Positions 7,101-16,341 of a DNA stretch of 64,000 nt are shown here, one piece after another. The position numbers and the translations under genes are program-made. Source of the DNA: Pandoraea capi (GTDB lineage: Bacteria > Pseudomonadota > Gammaproteobacteria > Burkholderiales > Burkholderiaceae); the NCBI RefSeq assembly GCF_902459735.1, contig NZ_CABPRV010000002.1:124001-188000 (forward strand), given 5' to 3'. Every line of letters starts with the position of its first letter. Within the stretch, counting starts at the first letter, position 1. The notes under the pieces are model-generated. The model made no database searches and was not told the DNA's origin. It saw only the letters and a program-made list of their open reading frames with translations.

Positions 7101-7679
7101 ATGGCACGGTCCGCCTTGAAGTTCGACGATGCAACCTATGCTGCCTTGCTTGGTGCCGCACGCGATGCGGACGCAGCACACCCTCACAACAATCCCGCCT
7201 TCCTCGATGCGTTCCTGGCGAACGCATGGAAAGCCGCGCACCGCATTTACGGCGCGCAAACCTATCTGCGTTTCATGGCGCAGTCGGGCGTGACGCGCCG
7301 TCCGAGCGCCGGTACGGTGCAAAAGGCCATCGTTCGGGCGCGCGCATTGTTCGAAACGCCCGCCATTCCCGCCTTTGGCGCAATGTCGGGGGTCGGCGGC
7401 GCGGTCTGGGCGCAGCAACTGGAGCAGAATCTGGCGCGGGCCATGACGTTGCTCGACGCCATGCCCGAGAGTCATCATGCGCTCGGTGATGGCGCCGATG
7501 TGGCGGACGCCATGCAGCGAGTCCACCAGCTCGAGCGGGAAAATCTGGAGCTACGTGCGCGTCTTGCGCAGATGACGGTGGCCGCAGCCTACGCTCGGGA
7601 AGCCTTGGGCGAGACATTGACCGGTTTCACGCCGCATGCCATGTCGCAGGCGAACAACGTCGGCCGTCACGGCGTTTGA
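7101..7679 (+). CDS. Conserved hypothetical protein with C-terminal coiled coil
   Basis: A 192-residue cytoplasmic protein with no signal peptide or membrane segment, preceded by GGAG at suitable spacing. It is mostly alpha-helical (KFDDATYAALLGAARDADAA, AFLDAFLANAWKAAHRIYGA). It has a short glycine-containing stretch (FGAMSGVGGAVWAQQLEQN) and a leucine-heptad coiled coil near residues 140-170 (MQRVHQLERENLELRARLAQ). I do not recognise a family. Its 3' end overlaps the convergent sensor kinase gene by 13 bp, so the two stop codons lie inside each other's coding sequence. Confidence 0.75.
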   Translation: MARSALKFDDATYAALLGAARDADAAHPHNNPAFLDAFLANAWKAAHRIYGAQTYLRFMAQSGVTRRPSAGTVQKAIVRARALFETPAIPAFGAMSGVGGAVWAQQLEQNLARAMTLLDAMPESHHALGDGADVADAMQRVHQLERENLELRARLAQMTVAAAYAREALGETLTGFTPHAMSQANNVGRHGV

Positions 7680-9133
7680 CGCGCCAGTGATGTCGGCGCC
7701 GACGATGGCGGCGCATCGGTAGCAGGCGACGGCGCAGGCGTCCCGTCGTCGTCCTTGCCGCCCGCCTTGGCGATCACGGAAAAGCCGAACGCGTTGAAGC
7801 CGTCTGCGCTGCGCGCCCACACCGTCCCGCCGTGCATTTCGGCAATCGCCTTCACGATCGCCAGCCCCAGCCCGTGATTCTCGCGACTGTTCGTGCGCGA
7901 CGCCTCCGCCCGGTAGAACCGGTCGAACAGGTGCTTGAGCACGTCCGGCGGGATCGGCGCCCCCGGGTTGACGACTTCGATATGCACTTGTCGCGCGTCG
8001 TCCGGTTTCGGCGAGATACGGACGTCGATGTTGGCGCCCCGCGCGCAATGCTCCACGGCGTTCATGACCAGATTGGCCAGCGCACGGCCGAACAACGCCT
8101 TGTTGACGTGTGCGAACGCGCTGCCGTGCAGACGCGCACTGACCTGCGCCTCCTCCAGCGGAATCTCCAGAAACTCCAGCGTATGCGCCGCCTCGCTGCC
8201 AAGCGACACGGCAGTGAGGCCCGTGGCGCGTTCGCCCTGATCGGCGCGCGACAGGAACAGCATGTCGTTGATGATGGTGCGCATGCGCCCCAGTTCTTCG
8301 AGGTTCGATTGCAGCAAGACGCGCAATTCCTCGACCGGCCGGTCGCGGGTGAGCGCGACTTCCGTTTGCCCGATCAGGATGGTGACCGGCGTGCGTAGCT
8401 CGTGCGCCACGTCGGCGTTGAACGATTCAAGTCGCTCGTAAGCGCTGTCGAGCCGGGCCAGCGCACCGTTGAACGAGTGCGCCAGATCGTCGAGTTCGAC
8501 AGGCAACGAGCGGGTCACGAGGCGCTGCTTCCGGTTGTCGGGCCGAATTTCGGACGCTTCGCGCGTGAGCCGCCGCAACGGAGACAGGCCGAGACGTGTG
8601 ACGGAGAAGGTCAGCAGCAGCACGCCGAGTGCGCCCAGCCCCGAGAGCGCGGCAAGACTCAGGCCGAAGGCCCGCAGCGTCTGCTCGTTGGGGGCGTAGC
8701 TCGCGGCAACTTGCAGGGCGACGGCAGGACGCGTGCCGTAGGGCGGCAGAATCTCGCGGGTGGTCAGCATGTCGTCGCCGCCGTTGTCGGGGCTTAGCCG
8801 TACGTACCCGTTGGACAGTCGCTTGACGAACATGCCTCCCACGGGCGTGCCGAACGTGTATCGCGGGTCGTCGCTGGTGACCGAATAGGTCGTGGTGCCG
8901 TCGCGCGGGGTCATGTCGCTCAGTTTCTCCCGCACGATCTGCCACTTCTCGGGGGTGCCGCCGTGATAGACGATGATGTGGGCGATCTGCGCACGGTCGT
9001 CGAGCGACTCGCGCAGGTGACGCTCCAGTTGCACGCGTAACACCAGATACAGCGCCGCACCCACGAGCGCGAACACCGACAGCGCCACAACGGCGAACAT
9101 GGCGGCAAGGCGGCGGGAGATCGAGTGTTTCAC
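7667..9133 (-). CDS. Heavy-metal type sensor histidine kinase (CusS-like)
   Basis: Inner membrane kinase of 488 residues, last gene of the RND efflux operon. There are two transmembrane segments (about 9-31 and 159-180) with a periplasmic sensor loop between. A HAMP linker follows, then the phospho-acceptor H-box FNADVAHELRTPVTILIGQT, the N-box NLVMNAVEHC and the G-box NHGLGLAIVKAIAEMHGG. The tail after the ATPase domain is about 40 residues of Pro/Ser-rich sequence. The layout matches the CusS/IrlS family that senses metal ions or toxic compounds and activates the cognate regulator at 9175-9849. The signal is inferred only from family membership. Confidence 0.92.
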   Translation of the reverse strand: MKHSISRRLAAMFAVVALSVFALVGAALYLVLRVQLERHLRESLDDRAQIAHIIVYHGGTPEKWQIVREKLSDMTPRDGTTTYSVTSDDPRYTFGTPVGGMFVKRLSNGYVRLSPDNGGDDMLTTREILPPYGTRPAVALQVAASYAPNEQTLRAFGLSLAALSGLGALGVLLLTFSVTRLGLSPLRRLTREASEIRPDNRKQRLVTRSLPVELDDLAHSFNGALARLDSAYERLESFNADVAHELRTPVTILIGQTEVALTRDRPVEELRVLLQSNLEELGRMRTIINDMLFLSRADQGERATGLTAVSLGSEAAHTLEFLEIPLEEAQVSARLHGSAFAHVNKALFGRALANLVMNAVEHCARGANIDVRISPKPDDARQVHIEVVNPGAPIPPDVLKHLFDRFYRAEASRTNSRENHGLGLAIVKAIAEMHGGTVWARSADGFNAFGFSVIAKAGGKDDDGTPAPSPATDAPPSSAPTSLARQTP

Positions 9134-9174
9134 GGTAGCGTTCGGGCGCGGGTTCGCGTGGGCGGGCTTACAGC

Positions 9175-9849
9175 TTACGCCTCGCGAACCTCCAGCACAT
9201 AGCCCATGCCGCGCACGGTATGCAGCAGCTTGGTGGTGAAGGGGCCGTCGAGCTTGGCGCGCAGACGCTTGATGGCGGTCTCGACGACGTTCGTGTGGCT
9301 ATCGAAGTTGACGTCCCAGACCAGTTCGGTAATGGCCGTCTTCGAGAGAATATCGCCCTGACGGCGCGCCAGCACCGACAGCAACTGGAATTCCTTGGCG
9401 GTGAGGTCGAGACGGTGACCGTCGCGCGTGGCGCGGCGTCCGATGAGATCGACGAACAGGTCGCCGACCGAGATCAGTGTGGACTCCTGCACCCGCGTAC
9501 GGCGGGCGAGGGCGTGCAGGCGCTCGACGAGTTCGATGAAGGAAAACGGCTTCGTCAGGTAATCGTCGGCTCCTTCGCGCAGGCCGCGCACCCGGTCGTT
9601 CACGTGATCGCGCGCCGTGAGCATGATGACCGGCGTCGCCTTGCGCTCGCGCAACGACCCCAGCACGGCGAAGCCATCGCGTTTGGGCAGCATGACGTCC
9701 AGCACGATCACGTCATAGTCGAACTCCAGCGCCAGATGCGTGCCTTCCTCGCCATCGAGCGCAACGTCGACCACCCAGCCATGCTCGGTCAGGCCGGCGC
9801 GCAGATAGTCCACTACCTTTTGTTCGTCTTCAACGATCAGTACTTTCAT
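9175..9849 (-). CDS. OmpR-family response regulator (CusR/IrlR-like)
   Basis: Receiver domain followed by a winged helix. The phospho-acceptor Asp51 is in YDVIVLDVMLPKRDG, the acidic pocket is VEDE at residues 7-10, and the conserved lysine is in DDYLTKPF. The DNA-binding half shows LDLTAKEFQLLSVLARRQGD and HTNVVETAIKRLRAKLD. Length 224 residues is standard. It sits between the outer membrane factor (10 bp away) and the kinase (41 bp away), so it is co-transcribed with the pump it presumably controls, giving positive autoregulation. The binding site was not identified. Confidence 0.93.
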   Translation of the reverse strand: MKVLIVEDEQKVVDYLRAGLTEHGWVVDVALDGEEGTHLALEFDYDVIVLDVMLPKRDGFAVLGSLRERKATPVIMLTARDHVNDRVRGLREGADDYLTKPFSFIELVERLHALARRTRVQESTLISVGDLFVDLIGRRATRDGHRLDLTAKEFQLLSVLARRQGDILSKTAITELVWDVNFDSHTNVVETAIKRLRAKLDGPFTTKLLHTVRGMGYVLEVREA

Positions 9850-9858
9850 GTCGTCCCC

Positions 9859-11394
9859 TCATCTTTGCGCATTATACGAGTCAGATGGAGCGTCGGCCGA
9901 CGAGGCGGAAGCGGTCTCGGACGGTTGCCATCCGCCACCCAGCGCCTTGACCAACGCGACCGACAGCACGAGTTGCTGGCCACGAATCTGTACGTCCTGA
10001 CGCTCGCTCGCGAGCGCCGCCTGCTGCGCCGTAATCACGCTCAGGTAGGCCGTCAGGCCGCCGGAGTAGCGGTCGTTGGCGAGGCTGAGCAGACGTTCGG
10101 CGTCGACGACGGCCGCGCGAGATTCCCGTGCGGCGGCGTCCAGCACCGACAGGCCGGTCACGCCGTCCTGCACTTGCTGGAACGCGGAGAGCACCGTCTG
10201 GCGGTAGTTCGCCTCGACGCCGCGATAGCCGGCCCTGGCGAAGTCGACGTTGGCCTGACGCCGTCCGCCGTCGAAGATGGCCTGCGACGCGAGCGTGCCC
10301 AGCGTCCACAACAAGCTCGGTGCGGAGAGCAGATTGGCGAACTCGGTGCTTTGCCAGCCAATGCCCGGATTGAGCATCAGGCTGGGGAAGAACGCGGCCT
10401 TTGCCACGCCGATCTGCGCGTTCGCGGCGGCCATGCTGCGTTCGGCCGAGGCGACGTCGGGGCGTCGTTGCAGGATGTCGCTCGGCACGCCCAGCGGAAT
10501 CGGCGGCAACGCCTTCGGCAGCGGCCCTTCGGCCACGGAGAACGCCGGGGCGGGAACGCCAACGAGGGCGGCAATCGCATGTTCGTATTGATCGCGCTGC
10601 TGGTGCAGCAAACGCGCCTGCACGCGCGTCGAATCGAGCTGGGATTGCTGCTGGAGCACGTCGAGGCCCGAGACCGCGCCCAGGTCGTGCTGAGCGCTTA
10701 CGTAGTCGAGTGCCTTCTGCTGCAACAGGACCGACTGGTCGAGCACCTTGATCTCGGCATCCAGCGCACGCAGCTGAAAGTACGCGGTCGCCAGTTGCGT
10801 CGTGAGCACCAGACGCGCGTTCGCCAGATCGTCGCCCGCCTGTTCGGCAGACGCCTGCGCGCCCTCGACCTGACGCCGGATGCGCCCGAACAGATCGGTG
10901 TCGTAGCTGACGCCGAGGCCCAACTGCACGTTGTTCTGCACCGTCGACATGCTGCTCGACGAATAGCTCGTCACCGGCCGGTTCGCCGAAATGCGCTGGC
11001 GCGCCAGCCCGAAGGACGCATCGACTTCCGGCAACCGTTGCGCGGAGATGCCGGAGAGCGTCGCCTGCGCCTGATCGTAGTGCGCGACGGCAGCGGCGAG
11101 CGTCTGGTTCTGGGCGAGGGCCTGGGTTTCAAGTGCATCGAGCGCCGGTTCCTGGAACGCCTTCCACCAGTCGGGCTGCAACGCTGCGTGCGACGGTTGC
11201 GCGAGCTTCCAGAAACCGTCCGTTTTCCAGTCGGCGGGCGTCGAGACCTCCGGGCGGTGATAGTCCGGGCCGAGCGCACAGGCGCCGAGCAGTGCGCAAA
11301 GCGCGGCGGTGGATAGCCGTGTCGCGCCTCGTCGCGCGCGGCGCGTGATCGGGCGCCCCGGCGTGCGGACTTCCGGACGAATGGCCGGGCTCAC
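9859..11394 (-). CDS. RND efflux outer membrane factor, NodT family lipoprotein
   Basis: TolC-like outer membrane channel for the pump encoded upstream. The lipobox LLGAC at about residues 35-39 predicts lipid anchoring; it is followed by the family signature ALGPDYHRPEV. Two long coiled-coil repeats typical of the OEP family are visible (QTLAAAVAHYDQAQATLSGI in the first, QIGVAKAAFFPSLMLNPGIG in the second). Length 511 residues. Its start overlaps the stop of the adaptor gene by 4 bp (ATGA), which indicates translational coupling. The N-terminus before the signal peptide is unusually long and basic, so the true start may be internal. Confidence 0.93.
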   Translation of the reverse strand: MSPAIRPEVRTPGRPITRRARRGATRLSTAALCALLGACALGPDYHRPEVSTPADWKTDGFWKLAQPSHAALQPDWWKAFQEPALDALETQALAQNQTLAAAVAHYDQAQATLSGISAQRLPEVDASFGLARQRISANRPVTSYSSSSMSTVQNNVQLGLGVSYDTDLFGRIRRQVEGAQASAEQAGDDLANARLVLTTQLATAYFQLRALDAEIKVLDQSVLLQQKALDYVSAQHDLGAVSGLDVLQQQSQLDSTRVQARLLHQQRDQYEHAIAALVGVPAPAFSVAEGPLPKALPPIPLGVPSDILQRRPDVASAERSMAAANAQIGVAKAAFFPSLMLNPGIGWQSTEFANLLSAPSLLWTLGTLASQAIFDGGRRQANVDFARAGYRGVEANYRQTVLSAFQQVQDGVTGLSVLDAAARESRAAVVDAERLLSLANDRYSGGLTAYLSVITAQQAALASERQDVQIRGQQLVLSVALVKALGGGWQPSETASASSADAPSDSYNAQR

Positions 11395-12662
11395 GACTGG
11401 TCCCCCTGCGGTTTCGCGTTGCTGCTCTTGGGCTTGCCCCCCGAACCCCCTTTTACGGCGAGTGCCTTGGCCTGCACATGATCGCCGTCGTCGATGGAGT
11501 CGCTCGGGTTGACGATGACGTGGTCGGTCGGCGACACGCCGTCGGCCAGTTCCAGCGATTGCCCGAGATCCTTGGCGATCACGATTTTTTGCAGATGTAC
11601 CACGCCCTGATCGTCGACGATCGCCACGCGGGGGCCTTCGGCACGGAACAGCAGGGCGTTGGCCGGTACACTCAGGTGCGCCTGCACGGCGCTCGGCAAG
11701 GCCAGTTGCACGTAGGCGCCGGGGCGCAGTTTGCCGTCGGGATTGGGCAGGGCGGCTTCGATTTGCAGTGAGCGCGTCGTCACGTCGATCGCGCCCGACA
11801 CATGGGTGATCTTGCCCTGGAAGTGCTGGCCCGGCATTTCGGCCTGCGTGACGATGACCGGCTGGCCGACGGCCACGCCTTGCGCATACGCCTGCGGCAC
11901 CTGCACGTAGACGCGCAGCGGATCGGTCTGCGCCAGCGAGAACAGCGCCTGACTGCTGCCGCTGCCTGCGGCGATCAGGTCGCCGATGTCGACATTGCGC
12001 TGTGTGATCACACCGTCGAACGGGGCGACGATTCGCTTGAACGACTCCAGTTGCTGAAGCCGCTTGACGTTGGCGTCGGCGGCGGCAAGGTTCGCTACGC
12101 CCTGCGTGTACGTGCTCTGACGCTCGTCGAGTTCCTGTTGCGAGACGGCGTCGCGCTGACGCAGTTGCTGCCAGCGATCGAGCGACGACTTGGCGAGGCC
12201 GAGGCTGGCGCTGATCTGATTGCGCTGTGCGATGGCCTGCGCGAGTTCCTGATCGATTTCCGGCGTATCGAGGTCGGCGAGCAACTGGCCCTGCTTCACC
12301 CGCGCGCCAATGTCGACGTAACGGTGCAGCAGATAGCCCGTCGCCCGGGCGTAGATCGGCGACTCGACGGCGCCGCGCAGCGTGGCGGGCAGCAGCGTTT
12401 CGCTGGCTTCGGTGGCCTGCGGCGTGACCACGCTCACGTACTGCTTTGCGTTTTGTGCGGTCACATCAGCGACATCGCGGCGTTGCAGCGCGTTGGAGAT
12501 GGTGGTGCGCGCCGCGCCGACGACCAGCAGCAGGGCGACGATGATCAGCGCGATCTTGGCGCGCCGGAATTCGCCGTGACGCGGGGGCAACTGCCGGCCG
12601 TCGGCAGGATCGTGCTCGGGAATGGCCAGTTCGGCGTGATGTTTCTCGGTCATGTCGTTCAA
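11391..12662 (-). CDS. RND efflux periplasmic adaptor subunit (membrane fusion protein)
   Basis: Membrane fusion protein linking permease and outer membrane channel. One transmembrane anchor (about residues 34-52, KIALIIVALLLVVGAA), a lipoyl-type hairpin domain (GYLLHRYVDIGARVKQGQLL), a coiled-coil hairpin and a beta-barrel domain (FDGVITQRNVDIGDLIAAGS) are recognisable. There is no lipobox, so it is held by an uncleaved anchor. The C-terminal tail GGSGGKPKSSNAKPQGDQS is low complexity. It lies 123 bp downstream of the permease gene in the same operon. Confidence 0.93.
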   Translation of the reverse strand: MNDMTEKHHAELAIPEHDPADGRQLPPRHGEFRRAKIALIIVALLLVVGAARTTISNALQRRDVADVTAQNAKQYVSVVTPQATEASETLLPATLRGAVESPIYARATGYLLHRYVDIGARVKQGQLLADLDTPEIDQELAQAIAQRNQISASLGLAKSSLDRWQQLRQRDAVSQQELDERQSTYTQGVANLAAADANVKRLQQLESFKRIVAPFDGVITQRNVDIGDLIAAGSGSSQALFSLAQTDPLRVYVQVPQAYAQGVAVGQPVIVTQAEMPGQHFQGKITHVSGAIDVTTRSLQIEAALPNPDGKLRPGAYVQLALPSAVQAHLSVPANALLFRAEGPRVAIVDDQGVVHLQKIVIAKDLGQSLELADGVSPTDHVIVNPSDSIDDGDHVQAKALAVKGGSGGKPKSSNAKPQGDQS

Positions 12663-12785
12663 CCCGTCAAATCTTGATATCTGGTAGGTGAGGCGATGGT
12701 TTTTGCGCCTCGGGCACTTGGGGCCGCGCTATCTCGTTCGATGCACTCGCTGCACGCGATACGATGGGCGCGGCCAGCGCGGTCG

Positions 12786-15700
12786 TTAGTGTCCTGTGGT
12801 GTCATGGCTCTCGCCTTGCGCCGGTGCCGGGGTGCCGCCCGCTCGTCGCGCCTTGCGGCGCGCCAGTCGCGTATGAACGCCCGCGAAGACCAGCGGCACG
12901 AAGAAGAGCGTCGAGACCGTGGCGAACATCAGCCCGCCGATCACGGCACGCCCCAGCGGCGCGTTCTGTTCGGCGCCTTCGCCGAGGCCCAGCGCCATCG
13001 GCACCATCCCGATAATCATGGCCAGCGCGGTCATCAGCACCGGACGAATCCGGCTGGCGCCCGCTTCCAGAGCGGCCTTGAGCGGCGCCATGCCGGCCTC
13101 CATGCGCTGCCGTGCGAAGGCCACCACGAGAATACTGTTGGCGGTGGCGACCCCCATGGTCATGATGGCGCCGGTCAGCGCCGGTACCGAGAGTCGCGTG
13201 CCGGACAGGAACAGCATCCAGACGATGCCGGCGAGGGCGGCGGGCAGGGCGCTCACGATGATGAGCGGATCGACCCACGACTGGAAATTCACCACGATCA
13301 GCAGGTAGACCAGCACAATGGCCATCGCCACGCCGATGCCCAGCCCCAGATACGAGCTTTGCATCGTGCTGACCTGACCGCGCACGACGATCTGGCTGCC
13401 GCGCGGCAGATCCTTGCGCGCCTGCGTCACGAGCTTGTCGATGTCGCTCGCCACGCTGCCCAGATCCCGGCCTTCCACGCTCACGAAGATGTCGATGACC
13501 GGGCGGATGTTGTAGTGACTCACCACGGCAAAGCGCTGCGTCGGCTCGACCTTCACGAAGTTGGCGAGCAACTGGGGCTGGCCGTTATTGGCCGTGCCTG
13601 CGACCGGCAGACGCAGCAGATCGTCCATCGAGCTGATGCGGTACTGCGGCGACTGCACCGACAGGCTGTACTCCACGCCGTTCTGTTCGTTGAACCAGAA
13701 GCCCGGCGACGTCTGCGAGCTGCCCGAGAGCGAGATCAGGACGTTCTGCGCGACGGCGTTGGCGTTCAGGTTCAACTGCTGCAAACGCGTGCGATCCATG
13801 TCGAGGTGAATCGTCGGCGAGTTGACCCGTTGCTGGATGTGCGTGTCGACCGTGCCCGGCACCTGACGCACCTGCTTGAGCAGCTTGGTCGCCACATCGA
13901 AGTTCGCCAGTTGCTGGTTGCCGCTGATCTGAATGTCGATGGCGGCGGGCAGGCCGAAGTTGAGAATCTGCGTGACGATGTCCGCCGGCTGGAAGAAGAA
14001 CTCCACGCCCGGGAAACGTTGCGGCAGCACGGCGCGCAGCTTGTCGATGTAACTGGCGCTCGGATGATGGTCCGGCGTCAGTGCAATCTGGATTTCACCG
14101 TCGAGCGTGCCGATCGTCCCGGAGTTGCTATAGGAGAGGTTGATACCACTGTAGGGCAGGCCGAGGTTGTCCAGGATGGTTTCGAGTTCGTTCGCCGGAA
14201 CCACTTCGCGCACGACTTTCTCGACCTCGTCGGCCAGACGCGCCGTTTCTTCGATACGCGTGCCGGTCGGCGCCCGCATGTGCATGCGGATGTTGCCCGC
14301 ATCGACCGACGGGAAGAAGTCGGCGCCCAGCGCGAACACCAGCCCCATCGAGAGTACGCAGAACGCCAGGAAGCCCGTGGCGAAGATCCGGCGGCGGACG
14401 AGCAACGTGGACAGCACCACGATGTACGCCCCGCGCATGCGCTCGAAGCCGGCATCGAAGCGCAGATAGATGCGACGGAACATGCCCGGTCTGGCGTTCG
14501 GATCGCTCGGGTGGGCGTGGCCCATGAGCAGCATGGCTAGCGTGGGCACCAGCGTACGCGAGAGCACATACGACGCCAGCATGGCGAACACCACGGCCTC
14601 GGCCAGCGGCACGAACAGGTAGCGCGCCACGCCGGTCAGGAAGAACATCGGCACGAACACGATACAGATACACAGCGTCGAGACGAGCGCGGGGACGGCG
14701 ATTTCCCCTGCCCCGTCGAGAATCGCCTGATGCAGCGGTGTGCCCATGTGTAAATGCCGCTCGATGTTCTCGATGGTGACCGTCGCATCGTCGACCAGAA
14801 TCCCCACCGCGAGCGCCAGGCCGCCCAGCGTCATGATATTGATCGTCTGGCCGAGCGCATGCAGCGCGAGCAGCGAGGAGAGGATCGAGAGCGGAATCGA
14901 GATGGCGATAATGCAGGTGCTGCGCCAGTTGCCGAGAAACAGCAGGATCATGGCGGCCGTGAGCGCGGCGGCGATCAGCGCTTCGTGAATCACGCCCTGC
15001 ACGGCGGCCTTCACGAACACCGACTGGTCGAACAGCGCCGAGATATGCAGGTCGGCAGGCAAGGCCGCCCGGGCTTCGGGCAACAGCGCCTTGAGTGAAT
15101 CGACGACGGACAGCGTAGAGGCATCGCCGGTCTTCATGATCGACATGAGCACGCCGCGCTGACCGTTTTGCCGCACGATGTTCGTCTGCGGCGAGAAGCC
15201 CGTGCGCACGTGCGCCACTTCACGAAGATAGGTCGTGGCGCCGGCCACGGTGCGCACCGGAATGTTGTTCAGCCCTTCGACCGTCGGCGGGGAACCGTTC
15301 ATGTCGACGGTGTACTCGCGCGGCCCGATCTTGGCGGTACCCGTGGGCAGGATCAGGTTCTGGGCGTTGACGGCGGCGACCACGTCCTGCGCCGTGAGGC
15401 CCTTGGCGAGCAGGGCGCGCGTGTCGATGTCGACCGAGATCAGACGTGTCTTGCCGCCATACGGGTACGGCACGGCCGCCCCCGGAATCGTGACAAGCTG
15501 GGGACGCAGGAAGTTGAGCGCGGTGTCGTTGAGTGCCGGCTCCGACAGGCTCGGGCTCGACAGACCCAGTTGCATGACCGGGATCGACGAGGCCGAATAG
15601 CTGATGACCAGTGGCGGCGTGGCCCCCGGCGGCATCTGCTTGACCTGCGCCTGTTCGACGGCGACGACCTGCGCGATGGCCGTCTGAATGTTGGCCGTCG

Positions 15701-15992
15701 GTTGCAGGAAGATCTTGATGATGCCGATGCCGGGTAACGATTGCGACTCGATGTGCTCGATGTTGTTGACGGTGGTCGTCAACCCGCGTTCGTTGCCGGA
15801 GATCATCCGGTCGGCAATGTCCTGCGCGGACAGCCCGTTATACGTCCAGATGATGCTGATGACAGGGATGTTGATTTCCGGCAGCACGTCCACGGGCGTG
15901 CGCAGGAGCGCGAGCGGCGTGGCGAGCAGAATCAGAATGGCCATCACGATGAACGTGTAGGGCCGTTTGAGCGCAACGTTGACAATCCACAT
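12786..15992 (-). CDS. RND multidrug efflux permease (HAE1 type)
   Basis: Proton-driven inner membrane pump of the AcrB/MexB class, 1068 residues. It begins MWIVNVALKRPYTFIVMAIL with the usual first transmembrane helix. The proton relay in helix 4 is intact (LAVGILVDDATVTIENIERH, with the two adjacent aspartates). Large periplasmic loops follow helices 1 and 7, and the C-terminal half repeats the fold (SWVDPLIIVSALPAALAGIV, TMGVATANSILVVAFARQRM). It is the first gene of a five-gene operon with adaptor, channel and a two-component system. Sequence does not identify the substrate; the metal-type regulators do not prove metal transport because the metal (HME) signature is not evident. Confidence 0.93.
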   Translation of the reverse strand: MWIVNVALKRPYTFIVMAILILLATPLALLRTPVDVLPEINIPVISIIWTYNGLSAQDIADRMISGNERGLTTTVNNIEHIESQSLPGIGIIKIFLQPTANIQTAIAQVVAVEQAQVKQMPPGATPPLVISYSASSIPVMQLGLSSPSLSEPALNDTALNFLRPQLVTIPGAAVPYPYGGKTRLISVDIDTRALLAKGLTAQDVVAAVNAQNLILPTGTAKIGPREYTVDMNGSPPTVEGLNNIPVRTVAGATTYLREVAHVRTGFSPQTNIVRQNGQRGVLMSIMKTGDASTLSVVDSLKALLPEARAALPADLHISALFDQSVFVKAAVQGVIHEALIAAALTAAMILLFLGNWRSTCIIAISIPLSILSSLLALHALGQTINIMTLGGLALAVGILVDDATVTIENIERHLHMGTPLHQAILDGAGEIAVPALVSTLCICIVFVPMFFLTGVARYLFVPLAEAVVFAMLASYVLSRTLVPTLAMLLMGHAHPSDPNARPGMFRRIYLRFDAGFERMRGAYIVVLSTLLVRRRIFATGFLAFCVLSMGLVFALGADFFPSVDAGNIRMHMRAPTGTRIEETARLADEVEKVVREVVPANELETILDNLGLPYSGINLSYSNSGTIGTLDGEIQIALTPDHHPSASYIDKLRAVLPQRFPGVEFFFQPADIVTQILNFGLPAAIDIQISGNQQLANFDVATKLLKQVRQVPGTVDTHIQQRVNSPTIHLDMDRTRLQQLNLNANAVAQNVLISLSGSSQTSPGFWFNEQNGVEYSLSVQSPQYRISSMDDLLRLPVAGTANNGQPQLLANFVKVEPTQRFAVVSHYNIRPVIDIFVSVEGRDLGSVASDIDKLVTQARKDLPRGSQIVVRGQVSTMQSSYLGLGIGVAMAIVLVYLLIVVNFQSWVDPLIIVSALPAALAGIVWMLFLSGTRLSVPALTGAIMTMGVATANSILVVAFARQRMEAGMAPLKAALEAGASRIRPVLMTALAMIIGMVPMALGLGEGAEQNAPLGRAVIGGLMFATVSTLFFVPLVFAGVHTRLARRKARRAGGTPAPAQGESHDTTGH

Positions 15993-16341
15993 GATTCAGA
16001 CGCGCTCGGGCGCAGTCGCAGGCGTACGGAACAAGGGCCGTCCGGTGAATGCGCACGCGGGCGCACCACCGGTACCGGAAGGAACGCCGCCATGTTATGG
16101 GCGCGCCACCAACGCCAAAATGGCGCGAATATGGCGAAATTGACAGAATTGATGCGACCGCCCGCAAACCCGCGTCGCACAAGGGCCCGGTAGCGGAGAT
16201 GTCGATGGGAGTGGCATATTACGGTGTGTTGCGTTATAAAGTTGACACACCAAAAGTCACTGTCCGATAGCCTTCGGTCGGTTTGCCGACCGGATTTGGC
16301 CCTCGTCAGCGGCAAGAACTCAAGTCCCAAGCAGGAAAGCA
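15993..16341. promoter_or_regulatory. Intergenic control region between the RND operon and the DyP-encapsulin operon
   Basis: Divergent promoter region of about 350 bp. At 16222-16250 a perfect 7-bp inverted repeat (GGTGTGT and ACACACC) encloses TTATAA-like sequence. On the plus strand TTGACA (16242-16247) is a consensus -35 for the DyP gene, with a weak -10 (GATAGC) 18 bp further. On the minus strand TATAAC inside the repeat can serve as a -10 with GTGACT as -35, 17 bp apart. A small hairpin CGCCA-AAA-TGGCG lies at 16113-16125. I see no coding sequence. Confidence 0.5.

Noticed and set aside
9220-14540. Very long plus-strand open frames (9220-11316, 12696-14540) opposite the RND operon
   Set aside because: They are antisense shadows produced by high GC codon bias. 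Their translations are Arg/His/Gln-rich with no recognisable domain, and the minus-strand genes are unmistakable.
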